Source: Leptospira sp. WS92.C1 (GTDB taxonomy: Bacteria > Spirochaetota > Leptospiria > Leptospirales > Leptospiraceae). Taken from it: a stretch of DNA of 64,000 nucleotides. A program made the position numbers and the translations under genes. This document shows, piece after piece, positions 39,671-47,938 of the stretch. The DNA lies in the NCBI RefSeq assembly GCF_040833975.1, contig NZ_CP162131.1:45001-109000 (forward strand), given 5' to 3'. The notes beneath the pieces are model-generated. The model ran no database searches. It worked only from the letters and a program-made list of their open reading frames with translations, and was not told where the DNA came from. Within the stretch, counting starts at the first letter, position 1. Each line of letters begins with the position of its first letter.

Positions 39671-40192
39671 ATGGCCTCCCGGAAACAATTTATGGATGCT
39701 CTCTATCGAGAGTACAGCGGAAAGATTTTTGATTTTCTCTATAAATATTGTTCTGGGAATCCTGAAGTCGCGATGGATTTGATGCAGGATACATTTCTGA
39801 ATTTTTTCAGAAAGTACTCGGATGCGGATCTGGATAAAGAACAAGCGATTCGCTTGCTCTATACGATTGCCAGAAATCGATCCATCAATCACTCTCGGAA
39901 ATTCTCTACCGTTAAGGAGAGTGGAAATCCGGAGATTGAGGACTTTCAGGAACACAAGCTTTCTTTCGTCAGGAAGGCAGAACTTAAAGATCTGGAAGAA
40001 CGTCTTCTGGCTTGTTTAGATGAGCTGGAGGAAGATGAGCGATATGCTCTCATTCTCCGATTTATGGAAGACTACAACCTGACGACTATTGCGGAAATTA
40101 TGGATATTTCGGTATCCACAGCATCTCGGCTGATCGTAAAGGCGACTGCAAAAGTCACCGAAATTGCGGAAAGGAAAAATTTGAGACCTTGA
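39671..40192 (+). CDS. ECF-type RNA polymerase sigma factor
   Basis: 173 residues: sigma region 2 (YREYSGKIFDFLYKYCSGNPEVAMDLMQDTFLNFFRKY, residues ~10-50) and region 4 (LACLDELEEDERYALILRFMEDYNLTTIAEIMDISVSTASRLIVKATAKV, ~115-165). A small sigma factor that should redirect RNA polymerase to a regulon. The next gene, 33 bases on, is a FecR-type anti-sigma protein, the usual partner. No TonB-dependent receptor is close, unlike classic FecI-FecR systems. Confidence 0.92.
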   Translation: MASRKQFMDALYREYSGKIFDFLYKYCSGNPEVAMDLMQDTFLNFFRKYSDADLDKEQAIRLLYTIARNRSINHSRKFSTVKESGNPEIEDFQEHKLSFVRKAELKDLEERLLACLDELEEDERYALILRFMEDYNLTTIAEIMDISVSTASRLIVKATAKVTEIAERKNLRP

Positions 40193-40225
40193 TCGAGTAA
40201 AAATAGCAATTGGGAAGCACCAGGA

Positions 40226-41296
40226 ATGGAAAGGGAAGAGAAGATCAAAGAAATCTTACTGGAAGGAAAGCAAAATGAGCTGAGTACTTCCGTAGAATGG
40301 TTAGCAAACGGATTAGGGCGTTCTTGGGTGGAATATTCCCCAAAAGAATCGGATTTTGCATCTCTTTATGCCCGCGCGCAAAACTCAAAAGTTTTGCTAT
40401 TTCCTCATTTTGCAAAAAATAAATATGTGTTAGCAATCTCTGCGGCAGCGATTTTCTTTCTCGCTGTTACAATCGGGTATTATTCCGTTTTAAAAAATCA
40501 AACCCCGCCAAATATCGAAAAAGGTACAGTTGAAATTTCGCAAGTAGAAGGAGAAGCGTATCTAACATCTTCGGATCCGAAAGATCGAATTCTGCTAAAA
40601 CCGGGAGTTCGGATTCAAGAAGGACAAAGGGTGATCACAACTGCCGGTGCCATTCTCAATTTGAAGGTGTCGAATGGAATTGGGGTCAGGGTTCTTGCCA
40701 ATTCCGAAGTTTTCTTTCAGAAAATCGATCTATCAACCCACTATAAAATCGGGATCGATTTGGAAAAAGGCGAGCTGATCGCACACATTCACAAAAATCT
40801 GAAAAAAGAGGAATTTATAATTCGTTCCAAAATGATCACCGCAGAAGTCAGAGGAACCAGTTTTAGTTTTCAAAATATCGATGGAGAAGGAACAAAAGTT
40901 CGCGTTTTAGAGGGCAGAGTATCGATCAGCCCTCGAGGAGAATCCCAAAGGACAGCTCCTGAAGGTGAACAAATTCTGGAGCCCAACCAGGGAATTCTTG
41001 TAAACCAAAAGGGTTTTGTTCGGAGTCATTTGAAAGAAACTGAGAAGGACTTGATTAGTGCGGAATTGGAAAAACTTCCGGTTGAAAACATTCCTCGAGA
41101 TAAAAATCGCGTTTATTCCGACAAACAAGAACTCCTAAACGAATTTCAAAGAATGGAAAAGATCGTTCTGGTCGATGGCAGATCGGTAGAAGGTGTGATC
41201 GTGGATATGGACGAAAACACAATGTATGTTCAAACCCTCGAAAAAGAAATTACTCTTCCTCGGGATAAAATCTCGGAAGTGATTCAGCTTCACTGA
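40226..41296 (+). CDS. FecR-domain transmembrane protein (putative anti-sigma/sensor)
   Basis: 356 residues. Cytoplasmic N terminus of ~70 residues, one membrane helix (KYVLAISAAAIFFLAVTIGYYSVL), then the periplasmic FecR domain: EGEAYLTSSDPKDRILLKPG, ITTAGAILNLKVSNGIGVRVLANSEV, AEVRGTSFSFQNIDGEGTKVRVLEGRVSI. C terminus has a small beta domain (VDGRSVEGVIVDMDENTMYVQTLEKEITLP) resembling an LSM/Tudor-like fold. It should receive a periplasmic signal and control the ECF factor upstream. Confidence 0.88.
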   Translation: MEREEKIKEILLEGKQNELSTSVEWLANGLGRSWVEYSPKESDFASLYARAQNSKVLLFPHFAKNKYVLAISAAAIFFLAVTIGYYSVLKNQTPPNIEKGTVEISQVEGEAYLTSSDPKDRILLKPGVRIQEGQRVITTAGAILNLKVSNGIGVRVLANSEVFFQKIDLSTHYKIGIDLEKGELIAHIHKNLKKEEFIIRSKMITAEVRGTSFSFQNIDGEGTKVRVLEGRVSISPRGESQRTAPEGEQILEPNQGILVNQKGFVRSHLKETEKDLISAELEKLPVENIPRDKNRVYSDKQELLNEFQRMEKIVLVDGRSVEGVIVDMDENTMYVQTLEKEITLPRDKISEVIQLH

Positions 41297-41359
41297 CACG
41301 AAATTCTCTTTGACAGCGTACCGGTAAATCGCGAAATTTAGTCTTCGAGGACCCTCTGC

Positions 41360-41905
41360 ATGATAAAAGACGACCCCGGTAAAAAGAGAATTTTCAGTAA
41401 CTATATCATCGACCGGGACTTTCAGCTTAAGTTCTTGATGAATTATTCCTTACTTATCGTTTTCGGTTTAATCCTTACGGTTGGATTTCTGTATTGGTTA
41501 AATTATACAAAGTTTGATAAAGGTGTTGTTTTTCGTCTGAGAAACGACCCGGTTAAGGTGTATCAAAAAGGTTTTGAAGAACAGAATGGGGTAGAAAAGG
41601 AAAAATTTGTGGAAAGAGAAATCTTTCTTCCGGATTACGATCATAGACTTGATATGTTTTCGATTCAAGTCAACGGAATTCTTCTTTTGTCAGGATTGTT
41701 TCTTGGGATGACCGCAGTATTCACCGTTATGTATTCTCATAAAATGGCCGGTCCTGTTTACAATATAAAAAATTATCTTAGAAAATTGGCGGATGGGGAC
41801 GAAGCGGTTAAAAAGATCAAGATACGAAAAGGGGATGAGTTTCAAGAGCTCGCCGATCTTCTCAATCAAGTCATTGAAAAACGAATCAACAATTCCAAAA
41901 GCTGA
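41360..41905 (+). CDS. Two-helix membrane protein with HAMP-like region
   Basis: 181 residues. Two membrane segments (FLMNYSLLIVFGLILTVGFLYWL and IQVNGILLLSGLFLGMTAVFTVMY), a ~70-residue periplasmic loop, and after the second helix HKMAGPVYNIKNYLRKLADGDEAVKKIKIRKGDEFQELADLLN, a HAMP linker. No kinase or MCP domain follows, so it is a sensor without output domain; it may partner the FecR/sigma system on either side. Probably same transcript. Confidence 0.8.
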   Translation: MIKDDPGKKRIFSNYIIDRDFQLKFLMNYSLLIVFGLILTVGFLYWLNYTKFDKGVVFRLRNDPVKVYQKGFEEQNGVEKEKFVEREIFLPDYDHRLDMFSIQVNGILLLSGLFLGMTAVFTVMYSHKMAGPVYNIKNYLRKLADGDEAVKKIKIRKGDEFQELADLLNQVIEKRINNSKS

Positions 41906-41988
41906 TTGCTTCCAATCGAATAGGATTTTGTCTACAATCGGGAACACTCGGGAGATTTTTTTATCCTAGATTTTTTAGGAAATTAATT

Positions 41989-42732
41989 GTGGATTTTTTT
42001 CAAAGGCATTGTAATTTCCTTCGTATGATTCGAAAAATATTTTTTTTCAGCTGTTTCCTTTTTCTTTTCCCACAAATTATCTTCGCAGATGAAGAAGTTG
42101 CTATTGCTCTTTTTGTATCAGGCAAGGTGCAATTTATTCAAGGCGGTAAAACGAACTCTCTTAAAAAGAATATCGTTTTGACAAAAATGGCTAAAGTGGA
42201 AACGGGAGAAGGTAAAGCAGATCTTCAATTGGGATCAAATGCAGTTATCCGAATCGCACCGTTTACCAAGATCGAAATCGCCGAACTATACTCTGACGGT
42301 TCCAAAAATACTGCGAAAGTTACTTTAGTTTCCGGAAAACTTTTTGCGAACGTGCAAAAATCCAATAAAAAAGAGGATTTGCAAGTAAGTTCCGCTTCTT
42401 ATACGGCGGGAGTGCGCGGTACACAATTTGTAATCAGCGAGGAAACAAATAAATCGCCCAGAAACGAAGATTCCGAAATTCCAGACGGGGTTTTTGTAAA
42501 CGAGGGTCAGGTCGCGGTGGATTCCACTTCCGGAAACAACCTCAATGTGCAAGCGGGAGAACAGGCTTCCTGGAACGGGAAAGAATTATTACTGGAACCA
42601 CTCAAGGAATTTATGAAAGAAAAGATGAAGATCATTCAAAATTTCAAAACGATCAAAGCGGAAAATTATCAGATGCTCAAGGATCAAAAATTAAAAAACA
42701 AAGAACTTCTGGAGAATTTTCCAAAATCATAA
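41989..42732 (+). CDS. FecR-domain exported protein
   Basis: 247 residues. The GTG start at 41989 has AGGAAA before it and leads into a hydrophobic segment (MIRKIFFFSCFLFLFPQIIFA); signal peptide starting at the internal ATG 42025 is possible. FecR domain follows: GKVQFIQGGKTNSLKKNIVLTKMAKVETGEGKADLQLGSNAVIRIA and SYTAGVRGTQFVISEE. Unlike the other FecR-type protein it has no cytoplasmic part, so it is a periplasmic version that may interact with it. Confidence 0.82.
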   Translation: MDFFQRHCNFLRMIRKIFFFSCFLFLFPQIIFADEEVAIALFVSGKVQFIQGGKTNSLKKNIVLTKMAKVETGEGKADLQLGSNAVIRIAPFTKIEIAELYSDGSKNTAKVTLVSGKLFANVQKSNKKEDLQVSSASYTAGVRGTQFVISEETNKSPRNEDSEIPDGVFVNEGQVAVDSTSGNNLNVQAGEQASWNGKELLLEPLKEFMKEKMKIIQNFKTIKAENYQMLKDQKLKNKELLENFPKS

Positions 42733-42879
42733 TATTCTAAAATAAGGCGGTAATAAACACTTTGCTTTTGACAACGGCGCTGCAGTTTGTCATTTGATTC
42801 TAAGATTACCGCTTCTCTTTATTTCAAACATTTATAAGCGAAAGAGCGGTTTTTAAGAATTTAAAAACTTCGAAAATTG

Positions 42880-43776
42880 CTACACGATCGGATTCTCAGC
42901 AATAAACACCTGAATTACCTCTGCCAATTCCTCTCCTTTATCCTCCTGTAGAAAATGCCCCGCATTGGCGATTGTAACGTGCTTTTGTCCTTTGGCTCCG
43001 GGTATCATTCTTCTGAAAACAATATCTCCACCCTTTGTGATTGGATCACTGTCGCTAAACGCGACTAAAAACGGTTTTTTCCAGGTCTTTAAAATCCCCC
43101 AAGCCTTTCGATTGGATTCCGATGCCGGATCGTCCGGAACAATGGGGACTAACGCTGGAAATTTTCGTGCAGCGGCTTTATACGATTCTTCCGGGTAGGG
43201 CGCATCATATGCGGCAATTACTTCCTTAGAAAGATTAGAAACACACCCGTTTTTAACGATGGTTCCGATCGAAAGGCGTTTTACGTTTTGGGAGAAATGT
43301 CTCCATTTCAAAAAATCATCTTTGGGAGGAATGTCCCCCGTCGGTAAAAACGTGTTGGCTGCAACGATTCGTAAAAACCGTTCTTGATTTTCAGCGGCAA
43401 GACGAAGTCCCAAAAGGCCGCCCCAGTCCTGGCAAAAAAGAGTCAGATTTTTCAGATCCAGATTTTCGAGAAATTGTTTGAGCCAATCTATATGACTTTG
43501 ATACGAAAAAAAGTCCGGATCGTTCGGTTTGTCCGATTTTCCAAAGCCGATCAAGTCAGGAGCGATGACTCTATAGCCTGTCTTGACCAAGGGAGGGATC
43601 ATTTTTCGATAAAGATAAGACCAGGAGGGTTCTCCGTGAAGAAGTAGAATCGTTTCGGTTCCGACGCCTTCATCCACGTAATGCATTCTCAAATTGCCGA
43701 TTTGAGTATAATTCGGTTTAAAAGTATAACCTGGTAAATTTTCAAAGGCAGAATCCGGTGTTCTTAAAATTTCCAT
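42880..43776 (-). CDS. Haloalkane dehalogenase (alpha/beta hydrolase)
   Basis: 298 residues, very close in pattern to the DhlA/HLD-I group. LLLHGEPSWSYLYRKMIPPL (HGxP oxyanion region), IAPDLIGFGKSDKPNDPDF, nucleophile Asp 117 in FCQDWGGLLG, and the C-terminal SDSDPIT and NAGHFLQED (acid and His). It hydrolyses carbon-halogen bonds to alcohols; related enzymes occur in bacteria that need not use halides naturally. It ends the chromosomal segment before the mobile element. Confidence 0.9.
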   Translation of the reverse strand: MEILRTPDSAFENLPGYTFKPNYTQIGNLRMHYVDEGVGTETILLLHGEPSWSYLYRKMIPPLVKTGYRVIAPDLIGFGKSDKPNDPDFFSYQSHIDWLKQFLENLDLKNLTLFCQDWGGLLGLRLAAENQERFLRIVAANTFLPTGDIPPKDDFLKWRHFSQNVKRLSIGTIVKNGCVSNLSKEVIAAYDAPYPEESYKAAARKFPALVPIVPDDPASESNRKAWGILKTWKKPFLVAFSDSDPITKGGDIVFRRMIPGAKGQKHVTIANAGHFLQEDKGEELAEVIQVFIAENPIV

Positions 43777-44125
43777 AAGGGCATTAGAATTTCCAATCTA
43801 CTCGATTTCGGGAAGCATTTTTCGAGAATTCAAAATTTTGAAAATAGAGAAAAAGCAAGTGCCGACTTTGGGTCAAGGTTGATTTTGAAGAATTCAAAAT
43901 GATGGAGTTCCTACAAAGGGTTGTATTTCAAATCGACTCATCCTATTGGAGAAAATTTTCTAAGCAAAAAAATTCGAGTTTCTGCAGCAGAATGATCTCC
44001 CGATGTAGGATGTCCCACACAAACTCCGAGAGGCTTCGCGATGTGCCACATACAGGGTATGTTAGATTTATTTACAGGAAAAGTATTGAAATACGAAACG
44101 CCTGTGTACAACTACAACGAATAAA

Positions 44126-44170
44126 GTGTAACCCATGTCTCCGGTCTAGAGTGTTACCGAAGTGCCAGAA
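44126..44170. mobile_element. Insertion-sequence end remnant
   Basis: Two imperfect direct repeats GTGTAACCCATGTCTCCGGT and GTGTTACCGAAGTGCCAGAA in tandem, of the kind found in the ends of IS elements that carry GTGTTACCxATGT-type motifs. No transposase remains nearby; it looks like a decayed end. Identity is a pattern resemblance only. Confidence 0.4.
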
Positions 44171-44195
44171 CATACACAACATAACATCCCATAAT

Positions 44196-44221
44196 GAGAC
44201 ATAATATGTAAAAGAGGAAGT
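44196..44221. repeat. Left attachment-like repeat
   Basis: GAGACATAAT, ten variable bases, then GGAAGT. The same layout with the same 10-base spacing occurs at 61243-61268, at the other edge of the element. The left copy is preceded by CATAAT, making CATAATGAGACATAATATG, which looks like a Xer-type (dif-like) core. Confidence 0.4.
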
Positions 44222-44240
44222 CCAATTATAGTCACATTAT

Positions 44241-44267
44241 ATAATCATACTTTATTAATATGATTAT
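44241..44267. promoter_or_regulatory. Operator-like palindrome
   Basis: ATAATCATA / TATGATTAT, perfect 9-bp arms with a 9-base centre. It overlaps the first possible start of the leftmost gene and probably binds a regulator of the early operon. Confidence 0.5.
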
Positions 44268-44304
44268 AGAGTCGGTTTTTTGCCATGAAATATCTAAAAC
44301 ATAT

Positions 44305-44691
44305 ATGGCAAGAAACAAATCCACCTCACAATTATTAACACCAAAAGATCAATTTATTAAAATTGCGGAATCGTTCGAAAACGCCCGCGAACAAGCGCTG
44401 TTAAAACTCGCAAGCAGAGAAGACGGTCAATTTAAGCCCGGTTCTCTTAACTGGTGGTCAGGCAAAGTAGGGACCATTATCACGCAAGCCTCAGATATCA
44501 AAGACAAATTCCAACGTGGCCAAGTTGCACTGAAGACGTTCGATGACGAAGACAGCATCGATGCAATTGGAAAGGCGATCAAGGATTCCGCTCGCAAGAA
44601 TCTCGAAGAAATCATACGAACTTCCGTTACCATGTATTATCAATTTTGCATAGACGTGGATCAATCCAAGAAAAAAGGGTCAAGAAAATGA
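44305..44691 (+). CDS. Hypothetical protein (early gene 1)
   Basis: 128 residues from the ATG at 44305. An upstream ATG at 44260 falls in the palindrome and is less likely. Mostly helical: TPKDQFIKIAESFENAREQALLKLASRE and a C-terminal IKDSARKNLEEIIRTSVTMYYQFCIDV. No family recognised. First gene of the element's early run; its stop overlaps the next start as ATGA. Confidence 0.5.
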   Translation: MARNKSTSQLLTPKDQFIKIAESFENAREQALLKLASREDGQFKPGSLNWWSGKVGTIITQASDIKDKFQRGQVALKTFDDEDSIDAIGKAIKDSARKNLEEIIRTSVTMYYQFCIDVDQSKKKGSRK

Positions 44692-44903
44692 ACGAATACA
44701 TTATTTATTTTCGCCTAAAAAGGAAAAGGGAAATGCATTCTGGCAAGACGGTATTTTCGAAATCACTACTCGGAACAAAACAACGAGCCTCGCGCGAATT
44801 TAAACAATCTGACTTAGAAGTCACAGCTATCGAAATTAAATATGAAGACAAATATGTAGCTCATCGATTTACAAATTCAAGAAAATGGAGTTCGTTTTTA
44901 TGA
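44688..44903 (+). CDS. Hypothetical small protein (early gene 2)
   Basis: 71 residues starting at the ATG 44688 that overlaps the stop of the previous gene. Basic, with beta-like IYFRLKRKREMHSGKTVFSKSLLG. A longer frame begins at 44646 but has no merit. Unknown function. Confidence 0.55.
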   Translation: MNEYIIYFRLKRKREMHSGKTVFSKSLLGTKQRASREFKQSDLEVTAIEIKYEDKYVAHRFTNSRKWSSFL

Positions 44904-45274
44904 AAGTAACTTCAATCGAATTCAGTCATGGTCCGGTTTCTGTATATGCTCACAGCTTTGAATCCGAAGCTGTGACGATGCACGTAAAAGAATTCCTCTC
45001 AACGTTCAGACATTTTAAAGATGTAACTCATGAGTTGAGTCCAGGAATCGGGCGCGTTACGATTTGTTCGACGGACCCAAGCGTAATGCCCTTCGAGTTC
45101 CCGGATAAGGTCGGAACCTTGCACTTACATTTTTCGAATGGCCACAATGCAATCGATCAAGACGTAGTAATTTCGTCCCTCCAAAATCCGGAAAAGAAAA
45201 TCGCAATCGTGAGACTTTTAAAGACGGTCGGTAATTTAATACGGCTAAACGAACCGGAGTTTATATCTGCATGA
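44900..45274 (+). CDS. Hypothetical protein (early gene 3)
   Basis: 124 residues from the ATG 44900, which overlaps the previous stop (ATGA) and has GGAG nine bases before it. An in-frame ATG at 44885 is less likely. Mixed alpha/beta, no recognised family, no Cys pairs or membrane segment. Its stop overlaps the next start. Confidence 0.55.
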   Translation: MKVTSIEFSHGPVSVYAHSFESEAVTMHVKEFLSTFRHFKDVTHELSPGIGRVTICSTDPSVMPFEFPDKVGTLHLHFSNGHNAIDQDVVISSLQNPEKKIAIVRLLKTVGNLIRLNEPEFISA

Positions 45275-45471
45275 AATATTTAAAACTCTTAATATGTCTC
45301 ACGGGCGGAATGTCGATAGGTTTTTTTATTTCATTTTTGATCGAGTCTTTAAATCAAAACCCGCACGAAGGCACGTTGCTGTTTGAATCGTTATCTTGGT
45401 ATTTATCGATTTTTCTCGTTGGAGTAGGCGGATTTTTTGCAGGTAGAAAGAAATGGAAAAAGACTTCGTAA
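45271..45471 (+). CDS. Small two-helix membrane protein
   Basis: 66 residues with two hydrophobic stretches (YLKLLICLTGGMSIGFFISFLI and SWYLSIFLVGVGGFFAG) and a basic C terminus. ATGA overlap with the previous gene. Function unknown; could be a holin-like or membrane-modifying early protein. Confidence 0.6.
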   Translation: MKYLKLLICLTGGMSIGFFISFLIESLNQNPHEGTLLFESLSWYLSIFLVGVGGFFAGRKKWKKTS

Positions 45472-45662
45472 GCGAATTGAACAAGGAATTAAAAGCAAAA
45501 GGACTTCCAGAGGTAAAACCTGGAAGTCAAACCCAGCTGAGAACTTGTTCGGGTTGCGGTAGGGCAGTCACGCTTCTTTACTCTTTAGGTCGCTGTCGAA
45601 TTTGTATAACGACCGGCTACAAGAGCCGGGTTCTTCCTCCTGGAAAGATTAAGTTTTTTTAA
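45453..45662 (+). CDS. Zinc-ribbon-like small protein
   Basis: 69 residues. CSGCG and CRICI motifs spaced 17 apart (TCSGCGRAVTLLYSLGRCRICI) give a CxxC...CxxC zinc ribbon; the N-terminal part is charged. Likely binds nucleic acid or protein. Overlaps the previous gene by 19 bases. Confidence 0.6.
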   Translation: MEKDFVSELNKELKAKGLPEVKPGSQTQLRTCSGCGRAVTLLYSLGRCRICITTGYKSRVLPPGKIKFF

Positions 45663-45692
45663 AGTATAATGAGACATAAAGAGGATAAAGAA

Positions 45693-45863
45693 ATGGGAAA
45701 GGTTATATTTATGAAAGAACTAAGACACTGTGACGATTGCGTTTGGTGCGATCAACACGTTAGTAGTCCCGAATTAAATGTGTGCCAAAATCCAGAATCA
45801 ATTCATTACGATGAAATCTGTCCTGAAGAAGTTTGCGAAGAATATAAGGAGATTCTAAAATAA
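45693..45863 (+). CDS. Small Cys-rich protein
   Basis: 56 residues. Start at ATG 45693 chosen because AGAGGA precedes it; an earlier ATG at 45669 belongs to a repeat motif. Six Cys (CDDCVWC, NVCQ, ICPEEVCEE) suggest metal binding. Its stop TAA overlaps the ATG of the next mini gene (TAATGG). Confidence 0.6.
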   Translation: MGKVIFMKELRHCDDCVWCDQHVSSPELNVCQNPESIHYDEICPEEVCEEYKEILK

Positions 45864-45958
45864 TGGAACTACTTCTTATTCTGCTTATTGGAACGTCTGT
45901 GTCCTTTGGTCTCTTTTATCTCGACCACAGGGCAAACTTGAAGGAAGGGAAGTCGTGA
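45863..45958 (+). CDS. 31-residue single-helix membrane peptide
   Basis: MELLLILLIGTSVSFGLFYL is followed by a short polar end. The ATG overlaps the previous stop and the TGA overlaps the GTG start of the next gene, so it is held in the coupled run. Too short for usual gene finding. Unknown role. Confidence 0.55.
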   Translation: MELLLILLIGTSVSFGLFYLDHRANLKEGKS

Positions 45959-46221
45959 GAAAGTTTTTAGACGAGATTATCGAAGAGGAATTCGGAAAAC
46001 TCTTTAGGATCGTGAAGAACCGAATTCAAGAAGAATTGGAAAACGGAATTAGAAACGCTTCGGCGGGAATTACCGCGTATATAACGCAAGGTCAAAAACA
46101 AGAAGTAAGCCAGAACGCGTTTCAGTTCATTCAATGCGAAAAGTGTAAACGTTATCATTTTGAAGATGAAAAGCATGTCTGCAATGTGCTTAGGGGAAAT
46201 AGGGATGCCGAAAGTAATTAG
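45955..46221 (+). CDS. Helical protein with C-terminal zinc-knuckle
   Basis: 88 residues, GTG start at 45955 (GTGA overlap) after AGGAAGGGAAGTC. Helical N-terminal two thirds (LDEIIEEEFGKLFRIVKNRIQEELENG) and a C-terminal CEKCKRYHFEDEKHVC cluster (CxxC...H...C) that could bind zinc. Function unknown. Confidence 0.55.
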   Translation: MRKFLDEIIEEEFGKLFRIVKNRIQEELENGIRNASAGITAYITQGQKQEVSQNAFQFIQCEKCKRYHFEDEKHVCNVLRGNRDAESN

Positions 46222-46381
46222 AACCACTGACTTTGTCGCGGAAGTCAAAGACCTCGCTCGCAGAGGATACACCAAAACAGATATAGCGAAGCGTCTCGCA
46301 AAGACAGCGTCGGGAAAGACTGTTTCAACGAAAACAATTCGCAAAGCATTGACCGAAGGCGCGTTTAGAGGAAAAAAATGA
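46205..46381 (+). CDS. Small helix-turn-helix protein
   Basis: 58 residues from ATG 46205. LARRGYTKTDIAKRLAKTASGKTVSTKTIRKAL is a HTH of the resolvase/sigma-like type, with TKTDIAKRL as first helix and VSTKTIRKAL as recognition helix. Highly basic. Candidate transcription regulator of the element. Stop overlaps the next ATG. Confidence 0.65.
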   Translation: MPKVIRTTDFVAEVKDLARRGYTKTDIAKRLAKTASGKTVSTKTIRKALTEGAFRGKK

Positions 46382-47178
46382 ACCTGGATATAAAGACGGC
46401 TCGTAAACTTTTAGCGAACCTTTCGACTAGTACGAGTCCAGAATCAAGCTATCGAATCGAATTTTTTCACATAAAAGCGGCGATGACTTTTGCAATTAAA
46501 AAGCTCACGATTCCGAACAATCTTCCTTCCGGGGTTTATAAAGCAGAAGTTTTTGAAGTCACTGACGAAGGAGAAAAATCGCTTTCCAATTTTGAATTCA
46601 ATGTTCCGAACAAAGACGAGGCCGCCGAAGAAATCAAACTTCCAGTGTTACAAAATTCCGAATCCCAATCTTCAAAAGATCCTAACCTAAGCATTCTTTT
46701 AGAACTTCGCAAACAAGACCAGGTTTCTCACGAGAAAGACCGGGAGCTGTGGGAAGTAAAATTAAGTTCTCTCCGTTCAACGTTCGAAGCAGAAATCAAA
46801 AGACTTAACGAGTCTCACAAAGCGGAGATCGATAGAATCAATAAAGATTGGGAATACAAATTAGAGATCACAAAGAACAATCAATTACTCTTAGAGACAG
46901 AGAGAATCAAACTCACAAAAGCGATTGAAAACAGAGTTCGAGGAGAGTTGAAAAGCGGATCTTCTTCGGATGGAATCGATATCAATAAAGCGCTGGAAAA
47001 CCCGATCGTTTTATCTGTGATCGGAAAAGTTCTTGGATTAGAACTTCCGAATATTCCGGGAGCGGGAAGCGGCCTCGACCTTTCTGCTTTGGCTCCTATG
47101 ATAAAGTCAGTCATGGGTTCAATGGCTGATTCAGGAAGGTCAGGTGGACTTTTAGATTTACTTGGTAAAGAGGTTTAG
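46378..47178 (+). CDS. Coiled-coil protein with Gly-rich C terminus
   Basis: 266 residues. N-terminal ~80 residues beta-rich (AMTFAIKKLTIPNNLPSGVYKAEVFEV), then a coiled coil (residues ~105-190, SHEKDRELWEVKLSSLRSTFEAEIKRLNESH...), then a Gly/Leu-rich hydrophobic tail LDLSALAPMIKSVMGSMADSGRSGG. Seems a structural or scaffolding-type protein; no Walker motif. Largest early gene. Confidence 0.6.
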   Translation: MNLDIKTARKLLANLSTSTSPESSYRIEFFHIKAAMTFAIKKLTIPNNLPSGVYKAEVFEVTDEGEKSLSNFEFNVPNKDEAAEEIKLPVLQNSESQSSKDPNLSILLELRKQDQVSHEKDRELWEVKLSSLRSTFEAEIKRLNESHKAEIDRINKDWEYKLEITKNNQLLLETERIKLTKAIENRVRGELKSGSSSDGIDINKALENPIVLSVIGKVLGLELPNIPGAGSGLDLSALAPMIKSVMGSMADSGRSGGLLDLLGKEV

Positions 47179-47180
47179 AA

Positions 47181-47327
47181 ATGGAAAACGAAATTAAGAA
47201 ACTGAAATATAAGATCAGAGTTTTAACTGCTATCTTGAGTTTAGTTTTCCCAAAAATGACTCTTTTAATATCCAAACAAGAAGCGGAAGAAATACGACAA
47301 GCATTAGAAAAACTTAAAGAGGAGTAA
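47181..47327 (+). CDS. 48-residue helical membrane-linked peptide
   Basis: ATG 47181 follows the previous stop by 2 bases. Charged helix ENEIKKLKYKIRVL, a hydrophobic ILSLVFPKMTLLI, and a charged end. No family. In-run location supports a real gene. Confidence 0.5.
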   Translation: MENEIKKLKYKIRVLTAILSLVFPKMTLLISKQEAEEIRQALEKLKEE

Positions 47328-47332
47328 CAAAG

Positions 47333-47503
47333 ATGAAAATTAAGTCCATCAATATCGTAATGGAAGACGGAACTGTTATCGTCGTGGATGTAAAAGATCA
47401 GGCGATCATTGACGCGAAATCCGTGGAAAAAATCGCATCGGCATTAGAGGTCAGTGGAGCGGCGAGTAAAATCAAGGAAAATCTTCCCGGAGCCAATGGC
47501 TAA
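47333..47503 (+). CDS. 56-residue beta-type small protein
   Basis: MKIKSINIVMEDGTVIVVDV then helical VEKIASALEVS. GAGGAG/AACAAAG precede the ATG. Its last codons overlap the next gene start (47496). Unknown function. Confidence 0.5.
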   Translation: MKIKSINIVMEDGTVIVVDVKDQAIIDAKSVEKIASALEVSGAASKIKENLPGANG

Positions 47504-47738
47504 CGCTTACTTTTACGATCCGAGGAAACAACGTCCCCGAAAACTTCGGTATGTTCCGAAAGGAGACGGGCGGGATTGGCAACGTGAACTTTACGCGGTG
47601 TTTTGCGGAACGCTTGTTCCGCGAGAACAATTCCGACCGGAGTGGGAAGAGATTCACAAAACGACTGCCAGGAATGGCAATCCTGTAAATCCCGAGGCGG
47701 TAGCCGAGAAGCAAGGAAAGAAATCTTTTAAAGATTAA
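47496..47738 (+). CDS. Basic small protein
   Basis: 80 residues from the ATG 47496 inside the previous gene's end. Begins MANAYFYDPRKQRPRKLRYVPKG, very basic and Pro/Tyr-rich, with one Cys. May bind nucleic acid; not recognised. A longer frame at 47454 is not needed. Confidence 0.5.
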   Translation: MANAYFYDPRKQRPRKLRYVPKGDGRDWQRELYAVFCGTLVPREQFRPEWEEIHKTTARNGNPVNPEAVAEKQGKKSFKD

Positions 47739-47749
47739 GGAGAAAGAAA

Positions 47750-47938
47750 ATGGAAACCCAAAAAGAGAATAAGCCGAGAGCATCGGTGAAAAGATACGTT
47801 CAAGATGACGTTATTCGATACGACATCTTTATCCCGAAAGACGAGGCTAACATTCATCTTACTTTAGATGAAGAGTCTTTTTTCTTTTTAGCGGATGCGG
47901 TAAGATCGATGAGCGACGAGGGAAAAAAGAATGTCTAA
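47750..47938 (+). CDS. 62-residue hypothetical protein
   Basis: Good ribosome site AAGGAGAAAG before the ATG. Beta-hairpin-like [18 protein letters not shown] and an acidic [23 protein letters not shown]. Overlaps the start of the SSB-like gene by 8 bases, probably coupled to it. Confidence 0.55.
   Translation: METQKENKPRASVKRYVQDDVIRYDIFIPKDEANIHLTLDEESFFFLADAVRSMSDEGKKNV

Larger units (their letters stand above)
43777..44304. other. Junction region before the mobile element
   Basis: About 530 bases without a supported gene. Holds the inverse copy of the GTAGGAACTC repeat (43903-43917), a probable insertion-sequence end (44126-44170), the left attachment-like repeat (44196-44221) and an operator-like palindrome (44241-44267). 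Confidence 0.55.
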
